In this document: positions 9,272 to 18,918 of the stretch, piece by piece
Layout of the letters: each line of letters begins with the position of its first letter
Numbering within the stretch: position 1 is the first letter of the stretch
Assembly (NCBI RefSeq): GCF_900167005.1
Contig: NZ_FUXW01000002.1
Coordinates: 479,789 to 543,788, forward strand
Direction of reading: 5' to 3'
Source: Butyricicoccus pullicaecorum DSM 23266
GTDB lineage: Bacteria; Bacillota; Clostridia; Oscillospirales; Butyricicoccaceae
DNA: 64,000 nucleotides
Made by a program: the position numbers and the translations under genes
Notes under the pieces: generated by a model
What the model was told of the DNA's origin: nothing
The model's input: only the letters and a program-made list of their open reading frames with translations
Databases searched by the model: none

Positions 9272-10346
9272 GGTCTTCCTGTTCCTTTCTTCCATGCGCG
9301 GATTTTTGCAGGCTCCACAGGATACGCCCGCCGACTGCCATCACCAGAATCACGGCCAGAATCAAGATCATTGCCTTGGCCTCGCCGCTGGTCGTCAGGA
9401 TTACCGCCGTCAGTCCCAGCGTACCCGAAATGGCATACAAAATTGCAACCGCCTGCTTGACATTGAATCCCATGTCAACCAGCTTGTGATGTACGTGACC
9501 GCGGTCAGGGCTCATCGGGCTGCGGCCTTCCATCAAGCGGCGCGTAATCGCCGAAGCGGTATCAAAGATCGGCAGTCCCAGAATCAGGAACGGTACTGCA
9601 AACGAAATGACCGCATAGAACTTGAAGAAACCTTCAATCGACATCGTTGCCAGCATAAATCCCAAGAACGTCGATCCGGTATCACCCATAAAGATTTTAG
9701 CCGGATTGAAGTTATACGGCAGGAAACCAATGCACGAGCCAGCCAGCGCTGCCATTGTGATTGCAACCATCACTTCATTGGTCAGCAGACCGACCGCAAG
9801 CATGGTCATTGCTGCAATCGAGGATACACCAGCTGCCAGACCATCCAGACCGTCAATCAGATTGACCGCATTGGTAATACCGACAATCCAAATGATGGTA
9901 ACCGGAATGGATAAAACACCCAGAGAGAAATACGGGTCACTGGAAAACGGATTGAAACTGGTAAAAAATTCAATCTTCAGTCCACCGATACAAACCGGAA
10001 TGGCTGCTGCAATGATTTGAATACAGAATTTAAACTTCGCACCCAGTGCGACGATATCGTCGAAGATACCCAGCACAACGATGATCATTGCACCAAGCAG
10101 AATGCTCAGCATCTGCGCATCCAGTCTTCCGAAGATCATCAGGGCCGCCATAAAGCCCATAAAAATTGCTAGACCACCCATGCGAGGGATTGGCTTTTTA
10201 TGCATACGTCTGCTGTCGCGCGGCACATCCATTGCACCGACTTTATGCGCGAACTCACTGACATGCGGTGTCAGCCAGAAGGATAACACACCGGCAAGAA
10301 TAAATGCGCCCAACACCAGCAGAACTACGATATATTCCTGTGCCAT
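9258..10346 (-). CDS. tagO: Undecaprenyl-phosphate GlcNAc-1-phosphate transferase (TagO/WecA family)
   Basis: Polytopic membrane enzyme that transfers GlcNAc-1-P from UDP-GlcNAc to undecaprenyl phosphate, the first step of wall teichoic acid or other lipid-linked glycans. The 362 residues contain about ten hydrophobic helices and the family motifs DDIVALGAKFKF, NLIDGLDGLAAG, FMGDTGSTFLGF and GHVHHKLVD. The pairing with wecB fits teichoic-acid linkage-unit synthesis, though no glycosyltransferase TagA is in the window. GAGG precedes the ATG; 11 bases separate it from trpS, so all are likely one transcript. Confidence 0.95.
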   Translation of the reverse strand: MAQEYIVVLLVLGAFILAGVLSFWLTPHVSEFAHKVGAMDVPRDSRRMHKKPIPRMGGLAIFMGFMAALMIFGRLDAQMLSILLGAMIIVVLGIFDDIVALGAKFKFCIQIIAAAIPVCIGGLKIEFFTSFNPFSSDPYFSLGVLSIPVTIIWIVGITNAVNLIDGLDGLAAGVSSIAAMTMLAVGLLTNEVMVAITMAALAGSCIGFLPYNFNPAKIFMGDTGSTFLGFMLATMSIEGFFKFYAVISFAVPFLILGLPIFDTASAITRRLMEGRSPMSPDRGHVHHKLVDMGFNVKQAVAILYAISGTLGLTAVILTTSGEAKAMILILAVILVMAVGGRILWSLQKSAHGRKEQEDHEKH

Positions 10347-10357
10347 CGCAACCTCGC

Positions 10358-11368
10358 TTATCGCTTGATGAAACCGACCTTGCGGTATACCTTATCGAGC
10401 GTCTTTCTTGCCATATAGGATGCGCGCTGTGCGCCTTCGGTGTAGACCTGCTCCAGATAATCCTTGTTCTTGAGCAGATCCTCGGTCTTTTCACGGATGG
10501 GACGGAGCAACTCGACAACCGCTTCACCAACAGCCGGCTTGAATTCTGCATAGCCCTTGCCAGCGAATGCTTCCTGTGCCTGCTCTACGGTCTGACCGGT
10601 AGCCAGTGCGTAGATCTGGAGCATGTTGGATACGCCCGGCTTGTTCTCCCAGTCCATGCGGATGCTGGCATCGGAATCGGTTACCGCACGCTTGAACTTA
10701 CGCATGATATCTTCCGGCTTATCCATCAGCAAGATGAAACCATTCGCATTCTCGTCCGACTTGCTCATCTTGCGCGTCGGGTCCTGAAGCGACATGATCT
10801 TTGCGCCAGTCTTGGGGATATACGGCTCAGGCATAACGAAGGTATCCGAGTAGATACCATTAAAACGCTGCGCAATGTTTCGGGTCAGTTCGATGTGCTG
10901 AAGCTGGTCAACACCGACCGGCACCATATCGGTCTGATACAGCAGAATATCCGCAGCCATCAGCACCGGGTAATCAAACAGACCTGCGTTAACGTTATCT
11001 GCATGCTTTGCCGACTTGTCCTTAAACTGGGTCATGCGCGACAGCTCACCGAACATCGAGTAGCAGTTGAGCACCCAAGCAAGCTCCGCGTGTGCCGGTA
11101 CATGGCTCTGGATAAACAGCGTGCTCTTCTGCGGGTCCAGTCCGCAAGCGAGGTACTGTGCCAGAACTTCCAGCGTCTGACGGCGCAGATCTGCCGGATT
11201 CTGACGCACGGTGATTGCGTGCAGGTCAACCACGCAGTACAGGCACTCGTATTCGTCCTGCAGCATGCCGAAGTTTCGGATTGCACCCAGATAATTACCC
11301 AGCGTCAGCTTACCAGACGGCTGTACGCCGGAAAAAATTCTCTTTTTCTTTTCGGTCGTTTCACTCAT
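10358..11368 (-). CDS. trpS: Tryptophan--tRNA ligase
   Basis: Class I aminoacyl-tRNA synthetase charging tRNA-Trp. The HIGH-equivalent is GVQPSGKLTLGNYLGA and the KMSKS loop is RKMSKSDENANG; 336 residues from the chosen start is standard for bacterial TrpS. The ATG at 11368 (MSETTEKKKRIFSG) has AAAGGGAAG upstream; an in-frame triplet 27 codons earlier is rejected. No T-box is visible in the short leader. First gene of the trpS-tagO-wecB unit. Confidence 0.97.
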   Translation of the reverse strand: MSETTEKKKRIFSGVQPSGKLTLGNYLGAIRNFGMLQDEYECLYCVVDLHAITVRQNPADLRRQTLEVLAQYLACGLDPQKSTLFIQSHVPAHAELAWVLNCYSMFGELSRMTQFKDKSAKHADNVNAGLFDYPVLMAADILLYQTDMVPVGVDQLQHIELTRNIAQRFNGIYSDTFVMPEPYIPKTGAKIMSLQDPTRKMSKSDENANGFILLMDKPEDIMRKFKRAVTDSDASIRMDWENKPGVSNMLQIYALATGQTVEQAQEAFAGKGYAEFKPAVGEAVVELLRPIREKTEDLLKNKDYLEQVYTEGAQRASYMARKTLDKVYRKVGFIKR

Positions 11369-11439
11369 AAAAACTAACTTCCCTTTGAATTCAATTTTAG
11401 CGGTTGCAGAACCCGTCCGCAACCGTATATCTAAATGAC

Positions 11440-11468
11440 ATGATAGCACATTTTGACCGCGCTTGCAA
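11440..11468 (-). promoter_or_regulatory. Promoter of the trpS operon
   Basis: Minus strand: TTGCAA (-35), 17-base spacer, TATCAT (-10). The -10 lies about 70 bases before the trpS start. A small hairpin (GCGGTTGC with GCAACCGC, about 11400-11427) lies in the leader. Confidence 0.65.
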
Positions 11469-11529
11469 TGAACTTCTCTGCTTTTATCCCTGAATATACC
11501 GGATTACACAGAATTGCGCCTTGGAGTCA

Positions 11530-11558
11530 TTGACATTTTTTTCATTTCTTCGTATCAT
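11530..11558 (+). promoter_or_regulatory. Promoter of glpK
   Basis: TTGACA (perfect -35), 17-base spacer, TATCAT (-10), 47 bases before the glpK start. Confidence 0.75.
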
Positions 11559-11604
11559 GAAAGAAAAGCGAGGCTATGTATAGCCACGGGAAATGAGGCG
11601 GAAG

Positions 11605-13104
11605 ATGAAAAAATATCTGTTGGCGCTCGACCAGGGAACCACCTCATCGCGCGCGATCTTATTTGATCGAGATCAAAATATTTTAGCCATCTCACAGCGG
11701 GAATTGACCCAGATTTACCCGCATGAAGGATGGGTAGAGCAAAATCCTATGGAGATTTACTCCTCCCAGTATGCAGTCATGGTAGAGGTTCTGGCCTCCT
11801 CGGGTATCGACCCCAACGAGGTTGCCGCAATCGGCATTACAAACCAGCGCGAAACCACAATCTTATGGGATAAAGAAACCGGTCGGCCGATTTATAACGC
11901 CATCGTCTGGCAGTGCCGCCGCACCGCTCCGCTGGTACAGGAACTGCTTGACCAAGGACTTGGCGACCACATCCGTAAGACAACCGGTCTTGTACCCGAT
12001 GCATATTTTTCCGCGACGAAAATTAAATGGATTCTTGACCATGTAGATGGCGCACGCGAGCGGGCTGCCAAAGGTGAAATTCTATTCGGTACGGTAGATT
12101 GCTGGCTGACATGGAAGCTCACCGGCGGCAAGGTGCATATCACCGACGCGACCAATGCCTCTCGTACCATGCTTTACGATATTCACAAACTCGATTGGGA
12201 TGATACCCTGCTCAAAGCACTGGATATTCCCCGGGCAATGCTGCCCGAAGTCCGCTCTTCCAGCGAGGTTTACGGCTATGCTGCGCTGCCTGATGCACAC
12301 ATTCCCATTGCCGGTATTGCTGGCGATCAGCAGGCTGCTCTGTTCGGTCAGACCTGTTTCGCACCAGGTGATGCAAAGAATACGTACGGCACCGGCTGCT
12401 TCCTGCTGATGAACACTGGCACCCGTGCCATCGAAAGCAAAAATGGACTGCTTACAACGATTGCTGTAAAGCTTGGTGACACCGTCCAGTATGCTCTGGA
12501 AGGTTCGGTTTTTGTCGGCGGTGCTGTCATTCAATGGTTGCGCGACGAGATGCGCTTCTTTGGAGAAGCGCGGGATGCCGAATACTACGCACAAAAAGTC
12601 AAGGACACCGGCGGTGTTTATCTTGTTCCGGCATTTACTGGTTTGGGTGCACCACACTGGGATATGTATGCGCGCGGCTGTCTTGTAGGCATTACCCGCG
12701 GCACAAAACGTGAACACATCATCCGCGCAGCGCAGGAGTCCATCGCCTACCAATCGAACGACCTGCTGCTGGCCATGCAGCGAGACTGCAACACGCAGCT
12801 TGCCGAGCTCAATGTAGACGGCGGCGCCAGCCGTGACGCGTTCCTGATGCAGTTCCAAGCGGACATTTCAGGCTGTCCGATTCGTCGTCCAGTCATTCGT
12901 GAAACCACGGCACTGGGCGCTGCCTATCTGGCAGGTCTTGCCGTTGGCGTATGGCAGGATCAGGACGAACTCAAGCAGCTCTGGCGCTGTGATACCGTTT
13001 TCCAGCCGGAAATGGACGATGCAACCAGAAAAATCAAACTGCACGGTTGGGATAAGGCTGTCGGCCGCAGCCTGCACTGGATGGAACCGGAAAAGGAGTC
13101 CTAA
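11605..13104 (+). CDS. glpK: Glycerol kinase
   Basis: Phosphorylates glycerol to glycerol-3-phosphate with ATP. FGGY-family kinase with the N-terminal ATPase loop [30 protein letters not shown], the glycerol-binding WQCRRTAP segment and [17 protein letters not shown] in the second domain. 499 residues is the usual size. The ATG at 11605 is preferred because GAGGCGGA lies just before it; an ATG at 11593 has a poorer site. It has its own promoter and no glpF or glpD beside it, so glycerol uptake and oxidation genes must be elsewhere. The stop codon directly abuts the next gene's ATG. Confidence 0.97.
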   Translation: MKKYLLALDQGTTSSRAILFDRDQNILAISQRELTQIYPHEGWVEQNPMEIYSSQYAVMVEVLASSGIDPNEVAAIGITNQRETTILWDKETGRPIYNAIVWQCRRTAPLVQELLDQGLGDHIRKTTGLVPDAYFSATKIKWILDHVDGARERAAKGEILFGTVDCWLTWKLTGGKVHITDATNASRTMLYDIHKLDWDDTLLKALDIPRAMLPEVRSSSEVYGYAALPDAHIPIAGIAGDQQAALFGQTCFAPGDAKNTYGTGCFLLMNTGTRAIESKNGLLTTIAVKLGDTVQYALEGSVFVGGAVIQWLRDEMRFFGEARDAEYYAQKVKDTGGVYLVPAFTGLGAPHWDMYARGCLVGITRGTKREHIIRAAQESIAYQSNDLLLAMQRDCNTQLAELNVDGGASRDAFLMQFQADISGCPIRRPVIRETTALGAAYLAGLAVGVWQDQDELKQLWRCDTVFQPEMDDATRKIKLHGWDKAVGRSLHWMEPEKES

Positions 13105-13650
13105 ATGCCCTGGTGTCCACACTGCAAAACAGAATATCAACCGGGCATCACAAAGTGCGCTGACTGCGGTGCTGATTTGGTAGATCATCTGCCGCAGGAG
13201 CAGCTGATTTTTGATGGTCAGCCGGTCTTTCTCACCGAAGTTCATCATGATGCCGAGGCAGTTTTGCTCGTACAGTTGCTGCAAGACAATGGCATTCCTG
13301 TTTTACAGCATGGATGTAACGAAGCCGACCATCTGTCCATGCTCTATACCGGTGCGACACTGTGTGGACAGAAATTATATGTAAGTTCTCATCAGTTAAC
13401 ACAGGCCCAAGAGATCGTACAGGCTTATCAGAGCAAAAAAGGTGACTTTCTCTATGAACCCGACGCATTCACGCAACCTGACGAAAGTGAATTTGCAGAT
13501 ATTGATGACAAGAGCGAACCTGTACGCCCACGCAGGTTGATTCGCCTCGCCATCATCTGCGCCATTAGCTTGCTGATAGGTTTTCAATCTCCTGTACTTG
13601 GTATTCTGGTTTTTCTTATTTTGAGCTGCGCGGCATTTCTCTTGTCCTAA
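13105..13650 (+). CDS. Zinc-ribbon membrane protein with DUF2007-like domain
   Basis: 181-residue protein of unknown function. Begins MPWCPHCKTEYQPGITKCADCG, a four-cysteine zinc ribbon (CxxC and CxxC). About residues 45-110 resemble the DUF2007 signal-transducing-like fold (AEAVLLVQLLQDNGIP and an extended AQEIVQAYQS end). An acidic linker leads to a C-terminal hydrophobic hairpin (about 145-181). Its ATG follows the glpK stop with no gap, so it is probably translated by coupling. Family assignment is by eye. Confidence 0.75.
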   Translation: MPWCPHCKTEYQPGITKCADCGADLVDHLPQEQLIFDGQPVFLTEVHHDAEAVLLVQLLQDNGIPVLQHGCNEADHLSMLYTGATLCGQKLYVSSHQLTQAQEIVQAYQSKKGDFLYEPDAFTQPDESEFADIDDKSEPVRPRRLIRLAIICAISLLIGFQSPVLGILVFLILSCAAFLLS

Positions 13651-13673
13651 ACGGTACAATCGAAAACTAAAAC

Positions 13674-13703
13674 AGAAGGCAGACATTGAAATGTCTGCCT
13701 TCT
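13674..13703 (+). terminator. Terminator hairpin of the glpK unit
   Basis: Perfect 13-bp stem AGAAGGCAGACAT with a TGAA loop, 23 bases after the zinc-ribbon gene's stop. The T-tract is short. Confidence 0.7.
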
Positions 13704-13720
13704 TCTGTTTGTGGATATAA

Positions 13721-13751
13721 AAAGGCATCCCGCAAGATACGGGATGCCTTC
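13721..13751 (-). terminator. Terminator of tyrS
   Basis: Minus strand: 11-bp stem AAGGCATCCCG, 7-base loop, then a T-rich run (TTTTTATA). It begins 15 bases after the tyrS stop. Confidence 0.85.
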
Positions 13752-13766
13752 AATATTAGGCTTTTC

Positions 13767-14990
13767 TTAGCCCTTGATTACCTTATGGAAGGTCTTCTTG
13801 CCCTTCTTGATGATGCGCTCTTCTGCAAAATCTGCCACAGACAGCGTCATCTTAAAGTCTGCAACCTTTTCACCGTCGATCGACACGCCGCCGCCCTGAA
13901 CGAGCTTGCGTGCCTCGCCGTTGGAAGCTGCCAGACCGCACTTGACAAGCAGAGTCAGCACGCCGATGGTGCCATCCTGGAAATCGTCGTCGGTCAGTGC
14001 CGTGGTGGGCATATTTTCGCTCGACTGGCCGCCGCCGAAAATGCTCTTTGCAGCATCCTGTGCCTTGTCAGCCTCTTCCTTGCCATGAACCAGAGCAGTC
14101 AGCTCATACGCCAGAATCTCCTTCGCACGATTGAGCTGTGCGCCTTCCCAAGCGTCCATCTCCTCGATCTGCTCGAGCGGCAGGAAGGTCAGCATACGGA
14201 TGCACTTGAGGACATCTGCGTCATCGACGTTTCTCCAGTACTGGTAGAAATCGTAGGGGCTGGTCTTGTTCGGATCAAGCCATACTGCACCGGATGCAGT
14301 CTTGCCCATCTTCTTGCCCTCGGAGTTGAGCAGCAGCGTGATGGTCATTGCATGCGCATCCTTGCCCAGCTTACGGCGAATCAACTCGGTGCCGCCCAGC
14401 ATGTTCGACCACTGATCGTTGCCGCCGAACTGCATGTTGCAGCCGTAGTGCTGGAACAGGTAGTAGAAGTCGTAGGACTGCATGATCATGTAGTTGAACT
14501 CAAGGAAGGACAGGCCCTTTTCCATACGCTGCTTGTAGCACTCTGCGCGCAGCATATTGTTAACCGAGAAGCATGCACCAACTTCGCGCAGCAGGTCAAC
14601 ATAGTTGAGGTCCAGCAGCCAATCCGCATTGTTGACCATCTGTGCCTTGCCTTCACCGAACTCAATGAAACGCTCCATCTGCTTCTTGAAGCAGTCACAG
14701 TTATGCTGAATGGTCTCCGGGGTCATCATCGAGCGCATATCGGTACGGCCAGAGGGATCTCCGATGTAGCCGGTACCGCCGCCAACCAGCGCGATCGGCT
14801 TGTTGCCTGCCATCTGCAAACGCTTCATCAGGCAGAGCGCCATGAAGTGACCAACATGCAGGCTGTCTGCGGTGGGGTCAAAGCCGATATAGAAGGTGGC
14901 CTTGCCGTTGTTGATCATTTCACTGATTTCCTGCTCGTTGGTAACCTGTGCGATCAGGCCACGCGCTTTGAGCTCATCATATAATTTCAT
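13767..14990 (-). CDS. tyrS: Tyrosine--tRNA ligase
   Basis: Class I synthetase for tyrosine. PTADSLHVGHFMALC carries the HIGH signature and KKMGKTASGAVWLD the KMSKS equivalent; the last about 65 residues form an S4 RNA-binding domain (LVQGGGVSIDGEKV). 407 residues from the ATG at 14990, which has AGAAAGGG 10 bases upstream; an in-frame TTG three codons earlier is possible. It lies 94 bases downstream of recN and has a strong terminator. No T-box is visible. Confidence 0.97.
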   Translation of the reverse strand: MKLYDELKARGLIAQVTNEQEISEMINNGKATFYIGFDPTADSLHVGHFMALCLMKRLQMAGNKPIALVGGGTGYIGDPSGRTDMRSMMTPETIQHNCDCFKKQMERFIEFGEGKAQMVNNADWLLDLNYVDLLREVGACFSVNNMLRAECYKQRMEKGLSFLEFNYMIMQSYDFYYLFQHYGCNMQFGGNDQWSNMLGGTELIRRKLGKDAHAMTITLLLNSEGKKMGKTASGAVWLDPNKTSPYDFYQYWRNVDDADVLKCIRMLTFLPLEQIEEMDAWEGAQLNRAKEILAYELTALVHGKEEADKAQDAAKSIFGGGQSSENMPTTALTDDDFQDGTIGVLTLLVKCGLAASNGEARKLVQGGGVSIDGEKVADFKMTLSVADFAEERIIKKGKKTFHKVIKG

Positions 14991-15084
14991 TGGTTTCAAA
15001 CCCTTTCTATGTTCAAATTGCAGTATATCAGAGAGATATCCTGCATTCAGGGAGCGCGCTCCTTGAAATTTTCATGAAAAATTC

Positions 15085-16770
15085 TCATGCCGTCCCCTTT
15101 TTCAGTGCTTCCGCATGTGCAAGCAGCTCTTGCGCATTGGTTCGTGTATTCTCCGTGATCTCTTCACCGGCAAGCATGCGCGCAATCTCATCTACGCGCT
15201 GGCCGTCAGCAATCGGAACCACCGAAGTATAGGTGCGTTCCCCTTCCACCGATTTGGAAATCAGCAGATGATGGTCGCCCATCGCGGCGATCTGCGGCAG
15301 ATGAGTAACACACAGTGTTTGCTTTTGTGCACCGATCTGCTTGAGCTTTTTGGCAATCTTCTGTGCTGCTCGTCCGCTTACACCGGTATCAATCTCATCA
15401 AAGATGAGTGTACCAACCGGTTCGCGTGCCGTCAAGACATTTTTCATGGCCAGCATAACGCGAGAAAGCTCACCGCCCGAGGCGACCTTGGACAAAGGCT
15501 TGAGATCTTCGCCCGGATTGACCGAAATTAGGAAGGATACGGTATCCAGTCCGCGAATGGTAAGCTTGGTGCCGGTCTCCACTTGAACGGCAAGCCGAAC
15601 CTTGGCCATGTCCAGTTCAGACAGCTCAGCAACAATTCGCTCTTCCAAGCGTGCTGCCGCGTCCTTTCTACATCTGGAAAGTTCCTGTGCCAATTCCTTG
15701 GCCTGAGACAGCAGCTGACGATACTCAACACGCAGCGCGTCTCTGCGTTCATCCGCAGATTGCAGGGTTTCCAGTTCGGTTCGGCACGACGCTGCATAGG
15801 CCAAAACCTCTCCGATCGTCGCACCATATTTCTGCTCCAGACGATAGATTTCATCCAGTCGGCTTTCTACCAATTCCTGCTCGCTGGGCGAAAATTCAAT
15901 GCGTCCCTGCTCTTCTGCAATCGCATCACGCAGGTCGCAGACCAAATACTTGAGTTCTTCGGCCTTGTCTGCAATATTCTTTAGTCCATCGGACACATCG
16001 CCAACATCCAGCAGCGTATTGGAAGCCTGCTCCATGAGCGTACACACGCCGCTGTCTTCATCATCCAGCGCATCCCGTGCTTCGGCCAACGCACGCGCCA
16101 ATCGACCCGCATTGTCAAAGAAGTGTTTACGTTCGGTCAGCGTCTCCTCTTCCCCATCGGTCAGATCGGCTTCTTCAATTTCTTCCAAGTGGAAGGATAA
16201 CAGATCGATCCGTTCCAGACGATCATGCTCACTGCGCTCGAGTTCGTTAATCTGCCGTTTCATTGCAAGCAGCTTGTGATAGAGCGGCTGATACTCCGCC
16301 AAAATGCTCCCGACCTCGGCAAAGCTGTCCAAAAATTCAATGTGATAATCGTCATCCATGAGCTTTTGACCATCGTGCTGACCGTGAATGTTGATGAGAT
16401 AGGGTGATAACTCTCGCAAAACCGAAACCGATACTGGCTTCATATTGACACGACATACGGTCTTTCCGTCGGCTGACAGCTGACGCTGAATGTGTACGCT
16501 GTCTGGCTCTTCTCCGTCCAGTCCATACTCTTGCAATTTTTCGGTCAGCTCTTGAGGCAGATCGTTGAAAATTGCACTGACAAAGCCCTTGGATGCTCCG
16601 GCACGCACCAGATCGCGACTGGTTCTGCGTCCCAGAATTGCACCCATTGAGTCAATAATAATAGACTTACCGGCACCGGTTTCACCGGACAGCACGGTTA
16701 AGCCATCCGAAAACTCGATATCCGCCTGCTCAATGACTGCAATGTTTTCGATGTGTAATAAACTTAGCAC
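15085..16770 (-). CDS. recN: DNA repair protein RecN
   Basis: SMC-like ATPase acting early in double-strand break repair. Walker A GETGAGKSIIIDS near the N-terminus, long coiled-coil arms (about residues 150-370), signature VASGGELSRVMLAMK and Walker B LIFDEIDTGVSG at the C-terminal head. 561 residues. The start is GTG with GGGGAG upstream. Last gene of the nusB-to-recN operon, 16 bases after argR, the order seen in Bacillus and many Firmicutes. Confidence 0.97.
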   Translation of the reverse strand: MLSLLHIENIAVIEQADIEFSDGLTVLSGETGAGKSIIIDSMGAILGRRTSRDLVRAGASKGFVSAIFNDLPQELTEKLQEYGLDGEEPDSVHIQRQLSADGKTVCRVNMKPVSVSVLRELSPYLINIHGQHDGQKLMDDDYHIEFLDSFAEVGSILAEYQPLYHKLLAMKRQINELERSEHDRLERIDLLSFHLEEIEEADLTDGEEETLTERKHFFDNAGRLARALAEARDALDDEDSGVCTLMEQASNTLLDVGDVSDGLKNIADKAEELKYLVCDLRDAIAEEQGRIEFSPSEQELVESRLDEIYRLEQKYGATIGEVLAYAASCRTELETLQSADERRDALRVEYRQLLSQAKELAQELSRCRKDAAARLEERIVAELSELDMAKVRLAVQVETGTKLTIRGLDTVSFLISVNPGEDLKPLSKVASGGELSRVMLAMKNVLTAREPVGTLIFDEIDTGVSGRAAQKIAKKLKQIGAQKQTLCVTHLPQIAAMGDHHLLISKSVEGERTYTSVVPIADGQRVDEIARMLAGEEITENTRTNAQELLAHAEALKKGTA

Positions 16771-16786
16771 CTTCGCCTGTCTCCCC

Positions 16787-17242
16787 TCAGGACAACATCA
16801 AATGTGCTTCCGCACAGAAGCTCTCTGCCGCTTCGTTATCCTTCATTACGATAAATACCGTATCATCGCCGCCCAGCGAACCGACAACCGCCTTATTGCG
16901 CATTGCGTCGATTGCCATTGCAGCCGCCTGACCCAAGCCCGGCAGCGTTTTGATGACCACGATGTTCTGTGCCGTATTGATATCGGTTACGCACTCTTTG
17001 AAGATATTGCGCAGACGAGTCGTGAAGCTGCTCTCTACTTCAGAGGATGCAACCGCATACTTGTATTTACCGGTCTCAGCCGAAAGGATTTTGATTAAGC
17101 GAAGCTCCTTAATATCACGGGATACCGTCGCCTGGGTGGTGTTGTACCCCATGTTTCGCAGCTGCTCGGACAATTCCTCCTGGGTTTCTATCTCATGTTT
17201 ATCAATCAGATCCAAAATCTTGGCCTGTCGCTGAAATTTCAT
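16787..17242 (-). CDS. argR: Arginine repressor ArgR/AhrC
   Basis: Arginine-responsive regulator of arginine metabolism. N-terminal winged helix with ETQEELSEQLRNMGYN and TQATVSRDIKELRLIK, and C-terminal hexamerisation/arginine-binding domain with GSLGGDDTVFIVMKDN. 151 residues, standard. Its ATG overlaps the nadK stop (ATGA), so translation is coupled. Location before recN is conserved in Firmicutes. Confidence 0.96.
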   Translation of the reverse strand: MKFQRQAKILDLIDKHEIETQEELSEQLRNMGYNTTQATVSRDIKELRLIKILSAETGKYKYAVASSEVESSFTTRLRNIFKECVTDINTAQNIVVIKTLPGLGQAAAMAIDAMRNKAVVGSLGGDDTVFIVMKDNEAAESFCAEAHLMLS

Positions 17243-18108
17243 TGTTTTTCGCCTCCATCGGAAAGTTTGTGCCGGAGTATCTGATAGAAGTTCCGATTCT
17301 TCACCCGAATCAGCCGTGCCGGGTGTTCTGCCCGAACCACAGCAATGATATCTCCCGGGTGCATTTCAAATCCAGGCCTGCCATCGGCAGAAACACAGGA
17401 CATGCCGCCGTCGACGCCGTATGCCTGCACGGTCAGACGACGTTGCGGAGAAAAGACCAACGGCTTCGCCCCAATCGTAAACGGACAAATCGGGGTAACC
17501 GCGATATTTTCAGCAGTTGGTTCAATAATCGGGCCACCTGCCGAATGTGAATAAGCCGTCGTACCAGTTGGTGTGGCTAAAATCAGGCCATCGCCCTTGA
17601 AATCGGTCACGATCTCACCGTCCGACCGCAAAACCATTCGGATGATATGGAATGGATGATTTTTAGACACCATCACTTCGTTGAGTGCAGTGCTTTCGTA
17701 CACGCATTTGCCATCCCGCAAGACCTGTGCAGACAGCATCATGCGGTTGTCGATTTGGTATTCTCCCGTGCACAAACGCGACACGAGAGAAATTTCTCCG
17801 GGTTCCAGCTCGGTCATAAAGCCGACATGACCCATATTTACACCCAAGATCGGCGTGCCATACTGCGCAGCGAGTCCAGCGATTCGAAGAATCGTGCCGT
17901 CACCGCCAAGTACGACCATGGCATCGGCTTCGTCCACGCCGTGCCCCAAGTCCAGATAGCGGATGGGCAGCGCTTCCTCACCGAGCATTGCAGCTTCTCG
18001 CGGCATCAAAACTTCTGCACCATGGGAAGTCAGAATTTCACAGGTCTGCCGCACGGCATCCCCAATTCCTCTTTTTCGCAAATTCGGACTGATCAGAATT
18101 TTTGTCAT
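17239..18108 (-). CDS. nadK: NAD kinase
   Basis: Phosphorylates NAD to NADP. Motifs: VVLGGDGTILRIAG (the GGDGT catalytic loop), GVNMGHVGFMTEL, and TPTGTTAYSHSAGGPI (NAD-binding). 289 residues. GGGAGG precedes the ATG, 12 bases after tlyA. Its position between tlyA and argR is common in Clostridia but absent in Bacillus. Confidence 0.96.
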   Translation of the reverse strand: MTKILISPNLRKRGIGDAVRQTCEILTSHGAEVLMPREAAMLGEEALPIRYLDLGHGVDEADAMVVLGGDGTILRIAGLAAQYGTPILGVNMGHVGFMTELEPGEISLVSRLCTGEYQIDNRMMLSAQVLRDGKCVYESTALNEVMVSKNHPFHIIRMVLRSDGEIVTDFKGDGLILATPTGTTAYSHSAGGPIIEPTAENIAVTPICPFTIGAKPLVFSPQRRLTVQAYGVDGGMSCVSADGRPGFEMHPGDIIAVVRAEHPARLIRVKNRNFYQILRHKLSDGGEKQ

Positions 18109-18120
18109 ACAACCTCCCGG

Positions 18121-18918
18121 TTATGCGTCCAACTCCGCATGTGCTTGCCGCACGATGTCATCGATGTCGATTTCGTTCTCTTCCAGCGTCTTGCTCAGAT
18201 AGCCCAAAAACTCAATGTTGCCTTCCGGCCCCTTGATGGGAGAGAACGTCATGTCATGTACATGCATGCCTGCTGCATGGGCATTTTCAATGAAAGCAGC
18301 CAATACCTCGCGATGGATCTCCGGGTCACGGACAACACCCTTCTTTCCAACCTTTCCCTTACCCGCTTCGAACTGCGGCTTGATCAGGCAGGCGATACGT
18401 CCGGTATCGTCAAGCAGACCGGCGACGACCGGCAGCACCAGCTTGAGCGAGATAAAAGATACGTCAATGACCGCGAGAGAAGGCGTCTCTTCCAGCATAT
18501 CCGGTGTCACATAGCGAATGTTGGTGCGCTCCATGCACTTGACACGCGGATCAATGCGCAGCTGGTATGCCAACTGGCCGTATCCGACATCAATCGAATA
18601 TACCTTTACCGCGCCGCGCTGAAGCAGACAGTCGGTAAATCCACCGGTCGATGCGCCGACATCCATGACAACCAGGCCAGCCGGGTCGATCTCAAAATGA
18701 CCGAGTGCCTTCTCGATTTTCTTGCCGCCGCGCGATACAAACTGCTTGGCATTGGAACGTACTTCGATTGCAGCGTCCTCGGCAACCATTGTGCCTGCTT
18801 TATCGGCCTTCTGTCCGTTGACATACACCAGACCTTCCATAATGGTAGTCTTGGCACGTTCCCGGGACGGAACCAAGCCCTGTTCAAAAATCAAAACATC
18901 CAATCTTTTTTTAGCCAA
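18121..18918 (-). CDS. tlyA: TlyA family 2'-O-methyltransferase (hemolysin A family rRNA methylase)
   Basis: Predicted rRNA ribose methyltransferase. An N-terminal S4 RNA-binding domain (about residues 4-60, RLDVLIFEQGLVPSRERAK) is followed by an FtsJ/RrmJ-type SAM domain with VVMDVGASTGGFTDCLL and SIDVGYGQLAYQLR. 265 residues. The start is TTG, with AAAGGA 8 bases before it, and overlaps the last codons of dxs. The hemolysin name is historical. Confidence 0.94.
   Translation of the reverse strand: MAKKRLDVLIFEQGLVPSRERAKTTIMEGLVYVNGQKADKAGTMVAEDAAIEVRSNAKQFVSRGGKKIEKALGHFEIDPAGLVVMDVGASTGGFTDCLLQRGAVKVYSIDVGYGQLAYQLRIDPRVKCMERTNIRYVTPDMLEETPSLAVIDVSFISLKLVLPVVAGLLDDTGRIACLIKPQFEAGKGKVGKKGVVRDPEIHREVLAAFIENAHAAGMHVHDMTFSPIKGPEGNIEFLGYLSKTLEENEIDIDDIVRQAHAELDA

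Noticed and set aside
11369..11604. T-box leader for trpS
   Set aside because: Leader is too short and lacks the T-box sequence TGGNACCGCG; same for tyrS (14991-15084).
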